A stretch of DNA of 64,000 bases from Actinoplanes sp. SE50/110. Its GTDB lineage: Bacteria > Actinomycetota > Actinomycetes > Mycobacteriales > Micromonosporaceae. The stretch is taken from the NCBI RefSeq assembly GCF_900119315.1, contig NZ_LT827010.1, positions 3,877,001 to 3,941,000 of the forward strand, given 5' to 3'. The translations under genes were made by a program, and so were the position numbers. A model generated the notes under the pieces. That model was not told where the DNA came from and did no database searches. It saw nothing but the letters and a program-made list of their open reading frames with translations. The number at the start of each line of letters is the position of its first letter. Position 1 is the first letter of the stretch. Shown here piece after piece: positions 27,834 through 35,225 of the stretch.

Positions 27834-28142
27834 GTGCCCAAGCCCTACCCTCGTGAATTCCGGGACGATGTCGTGCGGGTTGCCCGTAACCGCGACGACG
27901 GTGTGACGGTCGAGCAGATCGCGAAGGACTTCGGGGTCCACCCAATGACGTTGTTCAAGTGGCTGCGACAGGCCGACGTCGAGGACGGCGCGAAGCCGGG
28001 TGTGACCCGCAGCGAGTCGTCGGAGCTGCGGGAACTGCGACGCCGGAACAAGTTGCTGGAGCAGGAGAACGAGGTGCTGCGCCGGGCTGCGGCGTACTTG
28101 TCGCAGGCGAATCTGCCGGGAAAAGGCTCTACCCGCTCGTGA
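27834..28142 (+). CDS. IS3-family transposase OrfA
   Basis: 102 aa from GTG 27834 (MPKPYPREFRDDVVRVARNR); the frame also opens at 27807. It has a helix-turn-helix (VTVEQIAKDFGVHPMTLFKW) followed by a leucine-zipper helix (LRRRNKLLEQENEVLRRAAAYL), the standard OrfA design that recognises the element's ends and oligomerises. Near its 3' end, GGGAAAA at 28118-28124 is a canonical X XXY YYZ -1 frameshift site that would yield the OrfAB transposase. Confidence 0.92.
   Translation: MPKPYPREFRDDVVRVARNRDDGVTVEQIAKDFGVHPMTLFKWLRQADVEDGAKPGVTRSESSELRELRRRNKLLEQENEVLRRAAAYLSQANLPGKGSTRS
28118..28124 (+). promoter_or_regulatory. Programmed -1 frameshift heptamer
   Basis: G GGA AAA in the OrfA reading frame, followed by G. 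It lies 18 bases before the OrfA stop and at the beginning of the OrfB frame. This is one of the known efficient -1 slippery sequences of IS3 elements. Confidence 0.8.
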
Positions 28143-29002
28143 GCGAGCTGGCCGCCGACGGGATCCCCGTGGCGGTGACGTGCCGGGTGCTGAACATCGC
28201 TCGACAGCCCTACTACCGGTGGCTGGCCCGTCCAGTCACGCCGACCGTGCTCACGCAGGCGTACCGGGCGAACGCGCTCATCGACGCCCACCGCGACGAC
28301 CCAGAGTTCGGCTACCGATTCCTGGCCGACGAGGCCCGCGCCGCCGGGCAACCGATGGCCGATCGGACGGCGTGGCGGATCTGCTCTGGTAACGGCTGGT
28401 GGAGCGCGTTCGGCAAGAAACGCCGCCGTGGCAAAAGCCGCAAGGTGGGTCCGCCGGTGCATGACGACCTCGTGAGACGCGACTTCACCGCGGACGGCCC
28501 GAACCGGTTGTGGCTGGCCGACATCACCGAACACCGCACCGGTGAAGGCAAGCTCTACCTGTGCGCGATCAAAGACGTGTGGTCCAACCGGATCGTCGGC
28601 TACTCGATCGACGCGCGGATGAAGTCGCGCCTGGCCGTGGCCGCGCTGGACAACGCCGCCGCTCGACGCGGTGACCTGGCCGGCTGTGTATTGCACACCG
28701 ACCGCGGGTCGCAATTTCGCTCCCGGAAGCTGCAACGCGCGCTGGCCCGGCATCAGATGGTCGGCTCGATGGGCCGCGTCGGCGCCGCCGGCGACAACGC
28801 CGCCATGGAATCGTTCTTCGGCCTGCTGCAGAACAACGTCCTCAACCGGCGGACCTGGGCCACCCGCGAGCAGCTGCGGATCGCGATCGTGACCTGGATC
28901 GAACGGACCTACCACCGCCGGCGACGCCAACGATCCCTGTCCCGGTTGACCCCTATCGAGTACGAGACCATCATGACCCCACCGGCCAGTCAGGCCGCGT
29001 GA
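28119..29002 (+). CDS. IS3-family transposase OrfB (DDE catalytic domain)
   Basis: Read in the -1 frame relative to OrfA from the slippery site (GKRLYPLVSELAADG onward). It has the HTH_21 region (NIARQPYYRWLAR, DDPEFGYRFLADEARAAG) and the rve/DDE integrase core: Asp in NRLWLADITEH, Asp in CVLHTDRGSQF and Glu in AAMESFFGLLQNNVL. The product ends RRRRQRSLSRLTPIEYE, the usual IS3 tail. All three acidic residues are intact. The start given is the frameshift point; independent initiation is not obvious. Confidence 0.92.
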
Positions 29003-29459
29003 CTAGAACTGTCACCTATCGGTGCAGCAGACCCTTGTCTGCCGAGCCGTGGCTGATGACAACCTCCCTCACGGACATGGCGGCCAGGTTCGGCTGGACG
29101 GTGTCGAGTTTCAATCCGGATCGTCCGACCCTAGGCGCGTTCATCGACGACAGCCGGGGATTGGGCCCGAGAAGCGGCTTCGTCGATCTTGACAAACAGA
29201 GCCGGGTGCAGCACATCTTGCTCAACCTCACCGAGCGGGTGGCCGAGGATCGCTGGGAGGTTGATGCGTTCTTGCAGGATGTCTTCGCCGACGCGGCGGC
29301 AGCCCTGACGGGCGAGTTCGGGCGTCCGACCCGCACCATATACGGCGAGCAGCCGCATCTGTGGTGGCAGCGCCCCCCCACGATGTTCGGGCTACTCACC
29401 AGGACCGATACAGTCAGCCTGCAGTTGTCGCCGAACGAGCTGATGGACGGTGAGTGGGA

Positions 29460-29921
29460 GTGACCGACCTGGACTGGCCGGCGTTTCGCGATGCTCTGGC
29501 GCGTAGCATCGCGACCCTGCCCAACGGTGCTGCGTTGATAGTCAGCGACGCAGAACGGACGGTGTGCTACGTCCAGTTCCTGCTCGACCGGAACACCGTC
29601 ACCGCCGAGGTGGCCAGTGGCCTGGATCGGTGGGACCGTCCTTTCCTCACCGAGGAGGAGACGGCGACAGTGGAACAGATTGGCTGGCTGCCCCCGGACA
29701 ATACTGTGGTCAACCATGGAGTGAAGCTGGCCTGGCCGACCCGTTCAGCCGAGTGCCGCCGGGTGGCCGACATGTCGGTGGCCGCCCTCCGCGACGTCTT
29801 CGAGATCCCGTCGCCCGCCAACCTTCGGTACAAGGCCTTCAAGGTCGCGGGCGGCGCCGGCGTGCCGATGCCGAAGCTCGGCATCCCCGCCCGCAAAGAC
29901 CAACCGCCAGGGACACAATGA
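29460..29921 (+). CDS. Family B immunity-like protein, copy 2 (TY-Chap-like)
   Basis: 153 aa. The start is the GTG inside the GTGA overlap (29460-29463) with the split family A copy 3. It keeps all landmarks of copy 1: LDWPAFRDALARSIATLPNG, VCYVQFLLDR, AEVASGLDRWDRP, GWLPPDN, WPTRSAECRRVADMSVAALRDVF and IPSPANLRYKAF. With the IS between its likely promoter and itself, expression may depend on the element or be lost. Its last 90 bases are almost identical to the tail of the deleted copy at 32663-32922. Confidence 0.76.
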   Translation: MTDLDWPAFRDALARSIATLPNGAALIVSDAERTVCYVQFLLDRNTVTAEVASGLDRWDRPFLTEEETATVEQIGWLPPDNTVVNHGVKLAWPTRSAECRRVADMSVAALRDVFEIPSPANLRYKAFKVAGGAGVPMPKLGIPARKDQPPGTQ

Positions 29922-30021
29922 GCCGGTCGGCATCGCACATAGCGGTTCACCTACCGCTTGGTCGACGCCGGCCCCGGGAACGCTAGTCCTGCACCGTCCG
30001 TATCAACGGAGCCGATGCCGC

Positions 30022-30686
30022 CATTCCCGGCTGCCTGAGGAGACGCTGGAGCCTGTCACCACGAAAGACACGAACGCCGACAACCTCGACAAGACAAGCA
30101 GGCGCCTGGAGAAGGCGGCTGACCACCACCCTGAGTTGTGGCCGCACATTGAAGCGCTGGAGCAGTCAGCCACGACGTGGTCCGAGACTTACTACCTGCG
30201 CACGCTGGCTTCGAACCGGATCGGCATGATCGCCGGACGGGAGTTCGCCTGCGACGCACTCCACATCCACCCAAGCACCTGACCTGTGACGTCCACGTCG
30301 ACCCGAAGCCTGGCGAACTTGACATCTGGGGCCTGGGTCACGACCGTCGGGGACTGCCCACGCTGGTCGTGGTCGAGGCCAAGGGTGGCATCGCCGGCAC
30401 CGGCGGCCGCGACCGCCTACAGCAGGGCAGCGCACCCTACCTGGAGCTGACCATGCGACTCGACCCGAAGTTCCAGACGTTTCTCCGGGAGAATCCGGTG
30501 ATCGCCGAGCAGATCCGCACCGGTGTCATCAAGGTCGAGTGCTAGCTGGTCAGCCAAGGCCATGCGGAGGCGAGCGGTGTCCCGGACGCCAAGGTATACC
30601 GGTTCATGTTCGACGGCGTCGACCCGGGCAATGCCTTCGCCTCTGGCAACATCGACGCTCCCCGGGCACGGTCAACGAGTCGGTAG
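30022..30686 (+). pseudogene. Orphan toxin C-terminal cassette (PD-(D/E)XK part), decayed
   Basis: A duplicate of toxin bases about 24910-25566. It begins in mid-protein (SRLPEETLEPVTTKD), runs through RTLASNRIGMIAGREFACD, loses one base near 30273, and continues in the next frame as GELDIWGLGHDRRGLPTLVV then VEAKGG. A TAC-to-TAG change at 30543-30545 stops it before LVSQGHAEASG, and the original tail ends at 30684-30686. The catalytic residues survive but no start, no export domain and two lesions remain. It precedes family A copy 4, as the intact toxin precedes copy 1. Confidence 0.85.
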
Positions 30687-30716
30687 GGTAGCTCAGGCGG
30701 CATGACGGAGGCAGGA

Positions 30717-31202
30717 ATGGTTCAGTGGCGGGAGGTTGACGAAGCCACGGTGTTGCGGGTGGCACAGACGCTGCTGTCGTTGGAACCGCTACTGCTATCC
30801 GCTTCGGTCCAGGAGGTGGCGGCCAAGGCCGGCTGGACGGTGACCCGTTTCGACCCCGAACGGTCGAACAGGAGCGCGTTCCTGGACACCGGATACGGCT
30901 TCGGTTCCAGAAGCGCCTTCTTCAAGACTGACGCCAGCAGCAAGGTGACATCCATCCTGGTGAGCGTGACCGAGGAAGTGGCCGGGGGCGGCATGGCAGC
31001 CGACGAATACAAGCTGGACGCCTTCGCCATCGCAGCCTCCGCACTGACCAGTGCTTTCGGGAAACCGGACCGACCCCGGCCCGGCGAAGAACCACAGCTG
31101 TGGTGGCAACAGGACACGACGTGGTTCGGTCTGATCACCGAACACGACGGCGTCAGCCTGCAACTGACCCCCGCCGAACGGATGGTGGGTGAGTGGTCGT
31201 GA
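30717..31202 (+). CDS. Family A immunity-like protein, copy 4 (DUF6301-like)
   Basis: 161 aa, very close to copy 1 over the whole length (MVQWREVDEATVLRVAQTLL against MVQWQEVDEATVLRLTQTLL). ATG 30717 is used because the same CGGAGG spacing precedes copy 1; an upstream ATG at 30702 is in frame. Changes cluster in the GxGxGSxSAFF and VTSI segments, which could be the toxin-facing surface, an inference from the comparison only. It overlaps the following chimeric gene by GTGA. Confidence 0.78.
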   Translation: MVQWREVDEATVLRVAQTLLSLEPLLLSASVQEVAAKAGWTVTRFDPERSNRSAFLDTGYGFGSRSAFFKTDASSKVTSILVSVTEEVAGGGMAADEYKLDAFAIAASALTSAFGKPDRPRPGEEPQLWWQQDTTWFGLITEHDGVSLQLTPAERMVGEWS

Positions 31203-31659
31203 CCGGTCTCGACTGGCAGACGTTCCGGGACGGCCTAGTGCGTAGCATCGCGTCCCTGCCCAACAGCGGTGCGCTGATCGTCGGCGACGAGGAGCGTACG
31301 GAGTGCTTTGTGCAGTTCATGCTCGACTACGACCATGTGGTCGCCGAGGTGGCTAGCGGCATGGACCCGCAGGACCGGCCGAACCTCACCGAGCAGGAGG
31401 CGGCCGCGTTGGAGAAGCTCGGCTGGCTGCCGCAGGCCGCCGGGGACGAGTCGGCGATCGAGGCGTTCAAGCAGGACGCCTTCACGGCGGCAGCCGCCGC
31501 TCTGACCGGTAAGTTCGGCCGGCCGACCGACCCACTGCCCGGCGAGGAGCCGCAGCTGTGGTGGCGCCGACAGAACACCGCATTCGGTCTGATCACTAGG
31601 GCGACGCGGTGGGCATCCAGCTGACCCCCAACGAGTTGATGACCGGGCCGTGGAAGTGA
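31199..31659 (+). pseudogene. Chimeric family B/family A gene with frameshift
   Basis: The first 80 codons are family B (LDWQTFRDGLVRSIASLPNS to EKLGWLPQ), almost identical to copy 1. At about 31432 the sequence switches to the C-terminal third of family A: DESAIEAFKQDAFTAAAAAL, TGKFGRPTDPL, EEPQLWWRRQNTAFGLITR. A frameshift near 31600 then diverts it to a stop at 31624; in the other frame the family A ending GDAVGIQLTPNELMTGPWK follows to 31659. It looks like a recombination product between array members that later lost its frame. Confidence 0.8.
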
Positions 31660-32096
31660 GCTGGACGGCGTTTCGCGACGGGCTGGCCGGCAGCATCGCC
31701 ACCCTGCCGGACGGCGGCGCGCTCTTGGTCGGCGATCAGGAGCGCACCGAGTGCTTCGTGCAGTTCATGTTCAGCCGAAGCCTCGCTGAAGTGGCCAGCG
31801 GCTGGGATCCGCTGGACCGGCCCAACCTCACTGAGGAGCAGACCGCCGCCCTGGAACGTATCGGCTGGCCGGCGCCCTCGTTCGATCCGAGCCGCAACCA
31901 TGGTCTGAACCTGTCGTGGCCGGCGCCGTCTGCCGAGTATCGCCGGGTCGCCGACATGTCGGTGGTCGCGCTGCGGGAGGTTTTCGAGATCCCGTCGCCG
32001 GCTTCGCTCGCCTACAAGGCATTCGTCAGCCCGAGTGGCTCGAATCTACCAATGCCTCACCTGGGAATCCCGTCATGCTCCGACCTGTGGGACTGA
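31656..32096 (+). CDS. Family B immunity-like protein, copy 3 (TY-Chap-like)
   Basis: 146 aa. GTG 31656 lies in a GTGA overlap with the family A tail at the end of the chimera, the standard A-B junction. It is more diverged than copies 1 and 2 in the middle (MFSRSLAEVASGWDPLDRP) and lacks five residues there, but ends normally (VFEIPSPASLAYKAFVSPSG). It retains no obvious lesion and could still be functional. Confidence 0.75.
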   Translation: MSWTAFRDGLAGSIATLPDGGALLVGDQERTECFVQFMFSRSLAEVASGWDPLDRPNLTEEQTAALERIGWPAPSFDPSRNHGLNLSWPAPSAEYRRVADMSVVALREVFEIPSPASLAYKAFVSPSGSNLPMPHLGIPSCSDLWD

Positions 32097-32180
32097 CGGC
32101 GTCTACGCCAAGCCGGCGCACGGCTTGGCCATCGACGAGAGCGGGATCTGCCGCTACGGAGCCCGGCCTGGCAGGCCACA

Positions 32181-32666
32181 GTGGCTGACTGGCGAGCCCT
32201 CGATGAGGCCGGGGTGCTACACGCGGCACGGACACTGCTGACGACCGAGCCATGGCTGATGACATCACCCCTGACCGACGTCATGGACAGCCTCAGCTGG
32301 TCGATGTCTGACTTCGACCCGGAATACCCGGACCTGGGCGCGTTGATCGACTCCGGTTGGGGGCTGGGTCCCAGCAGCGGCTTCGTCGGCTTGGACGAGC
32401 AGACCCTGGTGCAGCAGATCCTGCTCAACCTCACCGAGCGGGTGGCCGGACGAGGCGCCGAGGCCGACGCGTTCCTGCAGGATGTCTTCGCGGCCGCGGC
32501 AGCGACTCTGACCGGCGCGTTCGGGCGTCCGGATCGCACGTTGTACGGCGAGGAGCCGCAGCTGTGGTGGCAGCGGCCGGCGACGATGTTCGGACTGCTG
32601 ACGAGATCTGATTCCGTCAGCCTGCAACTGACCCCGAGCGAGCTGACGGGTGGCGAGTGGGAGTGA
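32181..32666 (+). CDS. Family A immunity-like protein, copy 5 (DUF6301-like)
   Basis: 161 aa from GTG 32181 (VADWRALDEAGVLHAARTLL). Closest to the IS-split copy 3 (TTEPWLMTSPLTDVMDSLSW, LGPSSGFVGLDEQ, NLTERVAG, AFLQDVFAAAAATLTGAFGR). All family landmarks including LWWQRPATMFGLLTR are intact. It overlaps the deleted family B copy 4 by GTGA. An 84-bp spacer separates it from the preceding gene and holds no recognisable toxin remnant. Confidence 0.77.
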   Translation: MADWRALDEAGVLHAARTLLTTEPWLMTSPLTDVMDSLSWSMSDFDPEYPDLGALIDSGWGLGPSSGFVGLDEQTLVQQILLNLTERVAGRGAEADAFLQDVFAAAAATLTGAFGRPDRTLYGEEPQLWWQRPATMFGLLTRSDSVSLQLTPSELTGGEWE

Positions 32667-32922
32667 CCGTCCTAGATTGGCCGGTGTTTCGTGATGCTCT
32701 GGCGCGTAGCATCGGTACCAGGCCTTCAAGGTCGCGGGCGGCGCCGGCGTGCCGATGCCGAAGCTCGGCATCCCGGCCCGCAAAGACCAACCGCCCGCCT
32801 GCGGCGGCACCGAAGGTGCCTGCGCCGACTGGCTGGCCTCCCTCAAACGGATCAGCCGCAACGCCACCAGCCCTGGGCCACCGGCGCCACCCGGCCCTCC
32901 CGCCGCACCCCACGAGCCGTAA
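32663..32922 (+). pseudogene. Family B copy 4 with large internal deletion
   Basis: It starts like copy 2 (VTVLDWPVFRDALARSIGT) but jumps at about 32718 from codon 19 into the C-terminal tail YQAFKVAGGAGVPMPKLGIP, out of frame. The tail frame ends at a TAA at 32920-32922 after an unrelated extension CGGTEGACADWLASLKRISR. The junction contains TCGGTAC, also found at the corresponding place before the tail of copy 2, which suggests deletion by recombination at a short repeat. It is the last array member. Confidence 0.78.
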
Positions 32923-33046
32923 CCGGCGGCCGCGGCGACTCACGGCTGATGCGCTGGCCCGGCGAAGTCATGCGCCGCCCCGCCGCCTACGGCCTGGAGC
33001 ACACTTGACCGCAGTCGGCATACGTCCGTGACGACCGGGGCGCCGA

Positions 33047-33096
33047 CGTGGCTTGGCTCGTCCCTTTTGACGGGCCGAGCCACGGGCCGAGCCACG
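33047..33096. terminator. Terminator-like hairpin closing the immunity array
   Basis: GGCTCG-CCC at 33055-33064 pairs with GGG-CGAGCC at 33072-33081 (one mismatch, 7-base loop with TTTT). A second copy of the right arm follows at 33084-33096, so alternative stems are possible. It sits between the convergent array and the TetR gene and could act in both directions. Confidence 0.55.
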
Positions 33097-33101
33097 TCAG
33101 C

Positions 33102-33686
33102 TCAGGTGGTCCGATAAGCGGCGATGACGCAGTCCACTACCCGTTCGGCGAACGCGGCATCGAGTCTTCCTCCCGATACCGCGCGACGGTGGAAGACGGG
33201 ACCGGCGAGAAGGTCCAGTAGTTCGTCGGGATCGGCGTCGGCGGGAAGTTCGCCCTTCTCGATGCCGCGGGTGATGACGTCCAGGATGAGTCGATGCCGG
33301 GTCTCGGCCTGTCTCCGGTGCAGGGCGGCGAAGGCGGGATCGCGCTCCGCGGCGTCGATGAGCGCGAACATCAGGCCGGTTGCCGGGCTGGTGCGCAGTG
33401 CGTCGGCGAAGCCGGTGAGCAGCTGCAGGAGATCGCTGCGCAGATCTCCGGTGGCAGGGTCCTCCGGTAGGGCCAGGACGCTGTCGAAAGCGTCCAGGAT
33501 GAGAGCGGCCTGGCTGTCCCACTGGCGGTAGATGGTGGTTTTGGCGACCCCGGAGTGCTCGGCGATCGCTTCGATGGTGGTGCCGGCGATGCCTCGTTCG
33601 GCGAGCAGGGCCAGCGCGCTGGTCAGCACGGTGGCGCGGCTGCGCAGCACACGAGGATCAGTTGACCGGCTCAACGCTGCTTCCAC
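33102..33686 (-). CDS. TetR/AcrR-family repressor of the 35025-33102 operon
   Basis: 194 aa. The N-terminal helix-turn-helix is TTIEAIAEHSGVAKTTIYRQW; the C-terminal ligand domain is all helical (LLTGFADALRTSPATGLMFALIDAAERDPAF). The GTG start overlaps the end of the NmrA-like gene by 16 bp, so it is the last gene of a three-gene unit. I infer that it represses its own operon through the dyad at 35034-35059. The inducer is unknown but is likely an electrophile or quinone-type compound, given the two reductases. Confidence 0.88.
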   Translation of the reverse strand: MEAALSRSTDPRVLRSRATVLTSALALLAERGIAGTTIEAIAEHSGVAKTTIYRQWDSQAALILDAFDSVLALPEDPATGDLRSDLLQLLTGFADALRTSPATGLMFALIDAAERDPAFAALHRRQAETRHRLILDVITRGIEKGELPADADPDELLDLLAGPVFHRRAVSGGRLDAAFAERVVDCVIAAYRTT

Positions 33687-34534
33687 ACCTCGCGATGGTC
33701 ACGAACGTACTGTGCCATGCTGCGGGGTGCGCGTTGCAGCAGCCTGGCAAGGGTGGGATCGACCTGTTCGGCCTGCCCGTGTCGCAGGCCGGTGTGCAGG
33801 ACGGTCTGGACCAGGCATTGGGGGAGCGGGAGCCGCTGCCGGCGCAGGTGTCGTAGGTATCCGCCGACGCTGGCGGGCTGGTAGCTGACCGGCCGGCCCA
33901 GGGCTTCGGTGAGCAGGCCGGCGACCGCGTGGAAGGTGAGCGCTTCGGAGCCGGTCAGCGTGTAGGCCGCGGATTCGTGAGCGGTGGTGTCGGCGAAGAT
34001 CGTTGCGGCGACGTCGCCGATGTCTCGCGTGTCGACGAAGGCCACGCGGCCCTGGGCGGCGGGCAGGTAGATCCGATCGTGGTCGCGGATGTCGGCGCGG
34101 TAGGCGTCGGCCAGGTTCTGGGCGAAGAAGCCGGGTCGCAGGATCGTGTACGGCAACGGTGTGGCGCGCAGATGCTTTTCGACACGGTGGTGGGGCACCA
34201 CGCGGTTGGTGTCGGCACCGGTGACCGAGACGAACACCACGTGGCCGGGTGCGTGCCGGGCGACGGTGTCCACGAGCGCGTTCAGGGTCGGGGTGACGCG
34301 GGCGATAGCCGGCGGCCGGACGAGGATGAGCCCGCTGGTGCCGCTGACCGCCGCCGGGAAAGTGTCCGGCTGATGGAGGTCCAGGCGAGCGGACTCGACG
34401 TCGGGGAAGCGGGCCTGGAGTCGGCGCAGGTCGGTGCCCGCGACTCGCACCGGCAATCCGGCTGCGAGCAGCGAGCGCGCGGCGGCGCCGCCGACGTTGC
34501 CGGTGGCGCCGGTGACCAGGATCGGCGGGGTCAT
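33671..34534 (-). CDS. NmrA-like NAD(P)-binding oxidoreductase
   Basis: 287 aa, atypical short-chain dehydrogenase. The Rossmann motif is ILVTGATGNVGGAAARSLL at the start. Further family marks are VVFVSVTGAD, the HHRVEKHLRATPLPYTILRPGFF region and DTRDIGDVAATIF. The active-site Tyr-x3-Lys is not conserved, as usual in the NmrA/SDR-a5 group, so it may reduce quinones or act as a redox sensor. It overlaps the upstream gene by 4 bp (ATGA at 34531-34534) and the downstream TetR gene by 16 bp. Confidence 0.88.
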   Translation of the reverse strand: MTPPILVTGATGNVGGAAARSLLAAGLPVRVAGTDLRRLQARFPDVESARLDLHQPDTFPAAVSGTSGLILVRPPAIARVTPTLNALVDTVARHAPGHVVFVSVTGADTNRVVPHHRVEKHLRATPLPYTILRPGFFAQNLADAYRADIRDHDRIYLPAAQGRVAFVDTRDIGDVAATIFADTTAHESAAYTLTGSEALTFHAVAGLLTEALGRPVSYQPASVGGYLRHLRRQRLPLPQCLVQTVLHTGLRHGQAEQVDPTLARLLQRAPRSMAQYVRDHREVWKQR

Positions 34535-35025
34535 CGGGCGACGTCGAGGTAGATGACGGCCAAGCCGTCGCGACGTGCCGCCTCGGCCAATTCGGCGAGA
34601 GTAGGCGTGCGGTCCACGTTGATCCGGATTCCCATGCGGCGGCCTGCCCTGTCGTGGCCGACCGCCTCGATCAGCTCGCGGTACACCGCGGCGACGAGGT
34701 CCGGATCCTCGACGAGCTGCGCCTTCGCCGGGTGCAATGACCCGAACAGGGTGACCGACACGTCGCCGCGATCGCGCAGGTTGACGCGCCAGATCGAGTT
34801 GGTCAACACGAGGAGCCGCCCGTCGCCGGCGTCACGATAGGCCACCGGCAGAGTGAATCGCCGCCCGGTCCGGCGCCCCGTGACGTGGAGAAGAAGCAGA
34901 TGTTGCCCGATCCGCCGAGCGCGGCCCGGCGAGCTGAGCAGCCACCGCATCGCACGGTTGACCATCCGATAGGGGGCTTTCGGCGGCTGGACGCGTTCGA
35001 CCGCCGGTCGGGGCAGGGCGTTCAT
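34531..35025 (-). CDS. Deazaflavin-dependent nitroreductase (DDN)-family protein
   Basis: 164 aa, split-barrel flavin/F420-binding fold. The segment HVTGRRTGRRFTLPVAYRDAGDGRLLVLTNS followed by WRVNLRDRGDVSVTLFG is the DDN family signature (T-GRxxG-R). Such enzymes use F420H2 to reduce quinones or nitro compounds and are typical of actinobacteria. ATG 35025 is only nine bases from the operator dyad, so the message has a very short leader or almost none. It is the first gene of the operon. Confidence 0.85.
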   Translation of the reverse strand: MNALPRPAVERVQPPKAPYRMVNRAMRWLLSSPGRARRIGQHLLLLHVTGRRTGRRFTLPVAYRDAGDGRLLVLTNSIWRVNLRDRGDVSVTLFGSLHPAKAQLVEDPDLVAAVYRELIEAVGHDRAGRRMGIRINVDRTPTLAELAEAARRDGLAVIYLDVAR

Positions 35026-35033
35026 GAGACCAG

Positions 35034-35059
35034 CTTACGCTACGGTTGCGTAGCGAAAG
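35034..35059 (-). promoter_or_regulatory. TetR-type dyad operator of the DDN-NmrA-TetR operon
   Basis: A perfect 7-bp dyad, CGCTACG at 35038-35044 and CGTAGCG at 35049-35055, around a GTTG centre. On the minus strand it reads CTTT-dyad-TAAG and ends eight bases before the ATG at 35025. It is near-identical to 17355-17380. The position over the expected core promoter suits repression by the operon's own TetR protein. Confidence 0.7.
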
Positions 35060-35225
35060 TTCGTCGACTGTTGCCGATCGTTTTAAGCCTGCCGACTTCT
35101 GCCTTGCCCGTGCGCTGTTCCAGGGCGGGGTGAGCCCGTTGCGAACAGCGTCATAGTCCTTGACCACGCTGTCGGCTGCCCACAATGAATCGCACTGATG
35201 GTCACCTCAGCCTGCCGCGTGATGT

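Larger units (their letters stand above)
27766..29034 (+). mobile_element. IS3-family insertion sequence, 1269 bp, intact
   Basis: Perfect 23-bp terminal inverted repeats lie at 27766-27788 and 29012-29034, beginning GGGTCTGCTGCACC on the left. Both ends are flanked by TTG (27763-27765 and 29035-29037), a 3-bp target duplication typical of IS3. Inside are orfA and orfB joined by a -1 slippery heptamer. All expected parts are present, so the element is probably active or recently so. Confidence 0.95.
27706..29463 (+). pseudogene. Family A copy 3, interrupted by the IS3 element
   Basis: The gene starts at GTG 27706 with CGGAGG at 27691-27696 (VADWQALDEAGILQTAQRLL) and is cut after codon 20. 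Its remainder resumes at 29038 (SAEPWLMTTSLTDMAARFGW onward) and ends at 29463. Removing the 1269-bp element and one TTG repeat gives exactly 486 bases and 161 codons, the same as every intact family A copy, and restores LLSAEPWLM, matching LLTTEPWLM of copy 5. No other damage is visible, so the insertion is the only lesion and looks recent. Confidence 0.88.
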
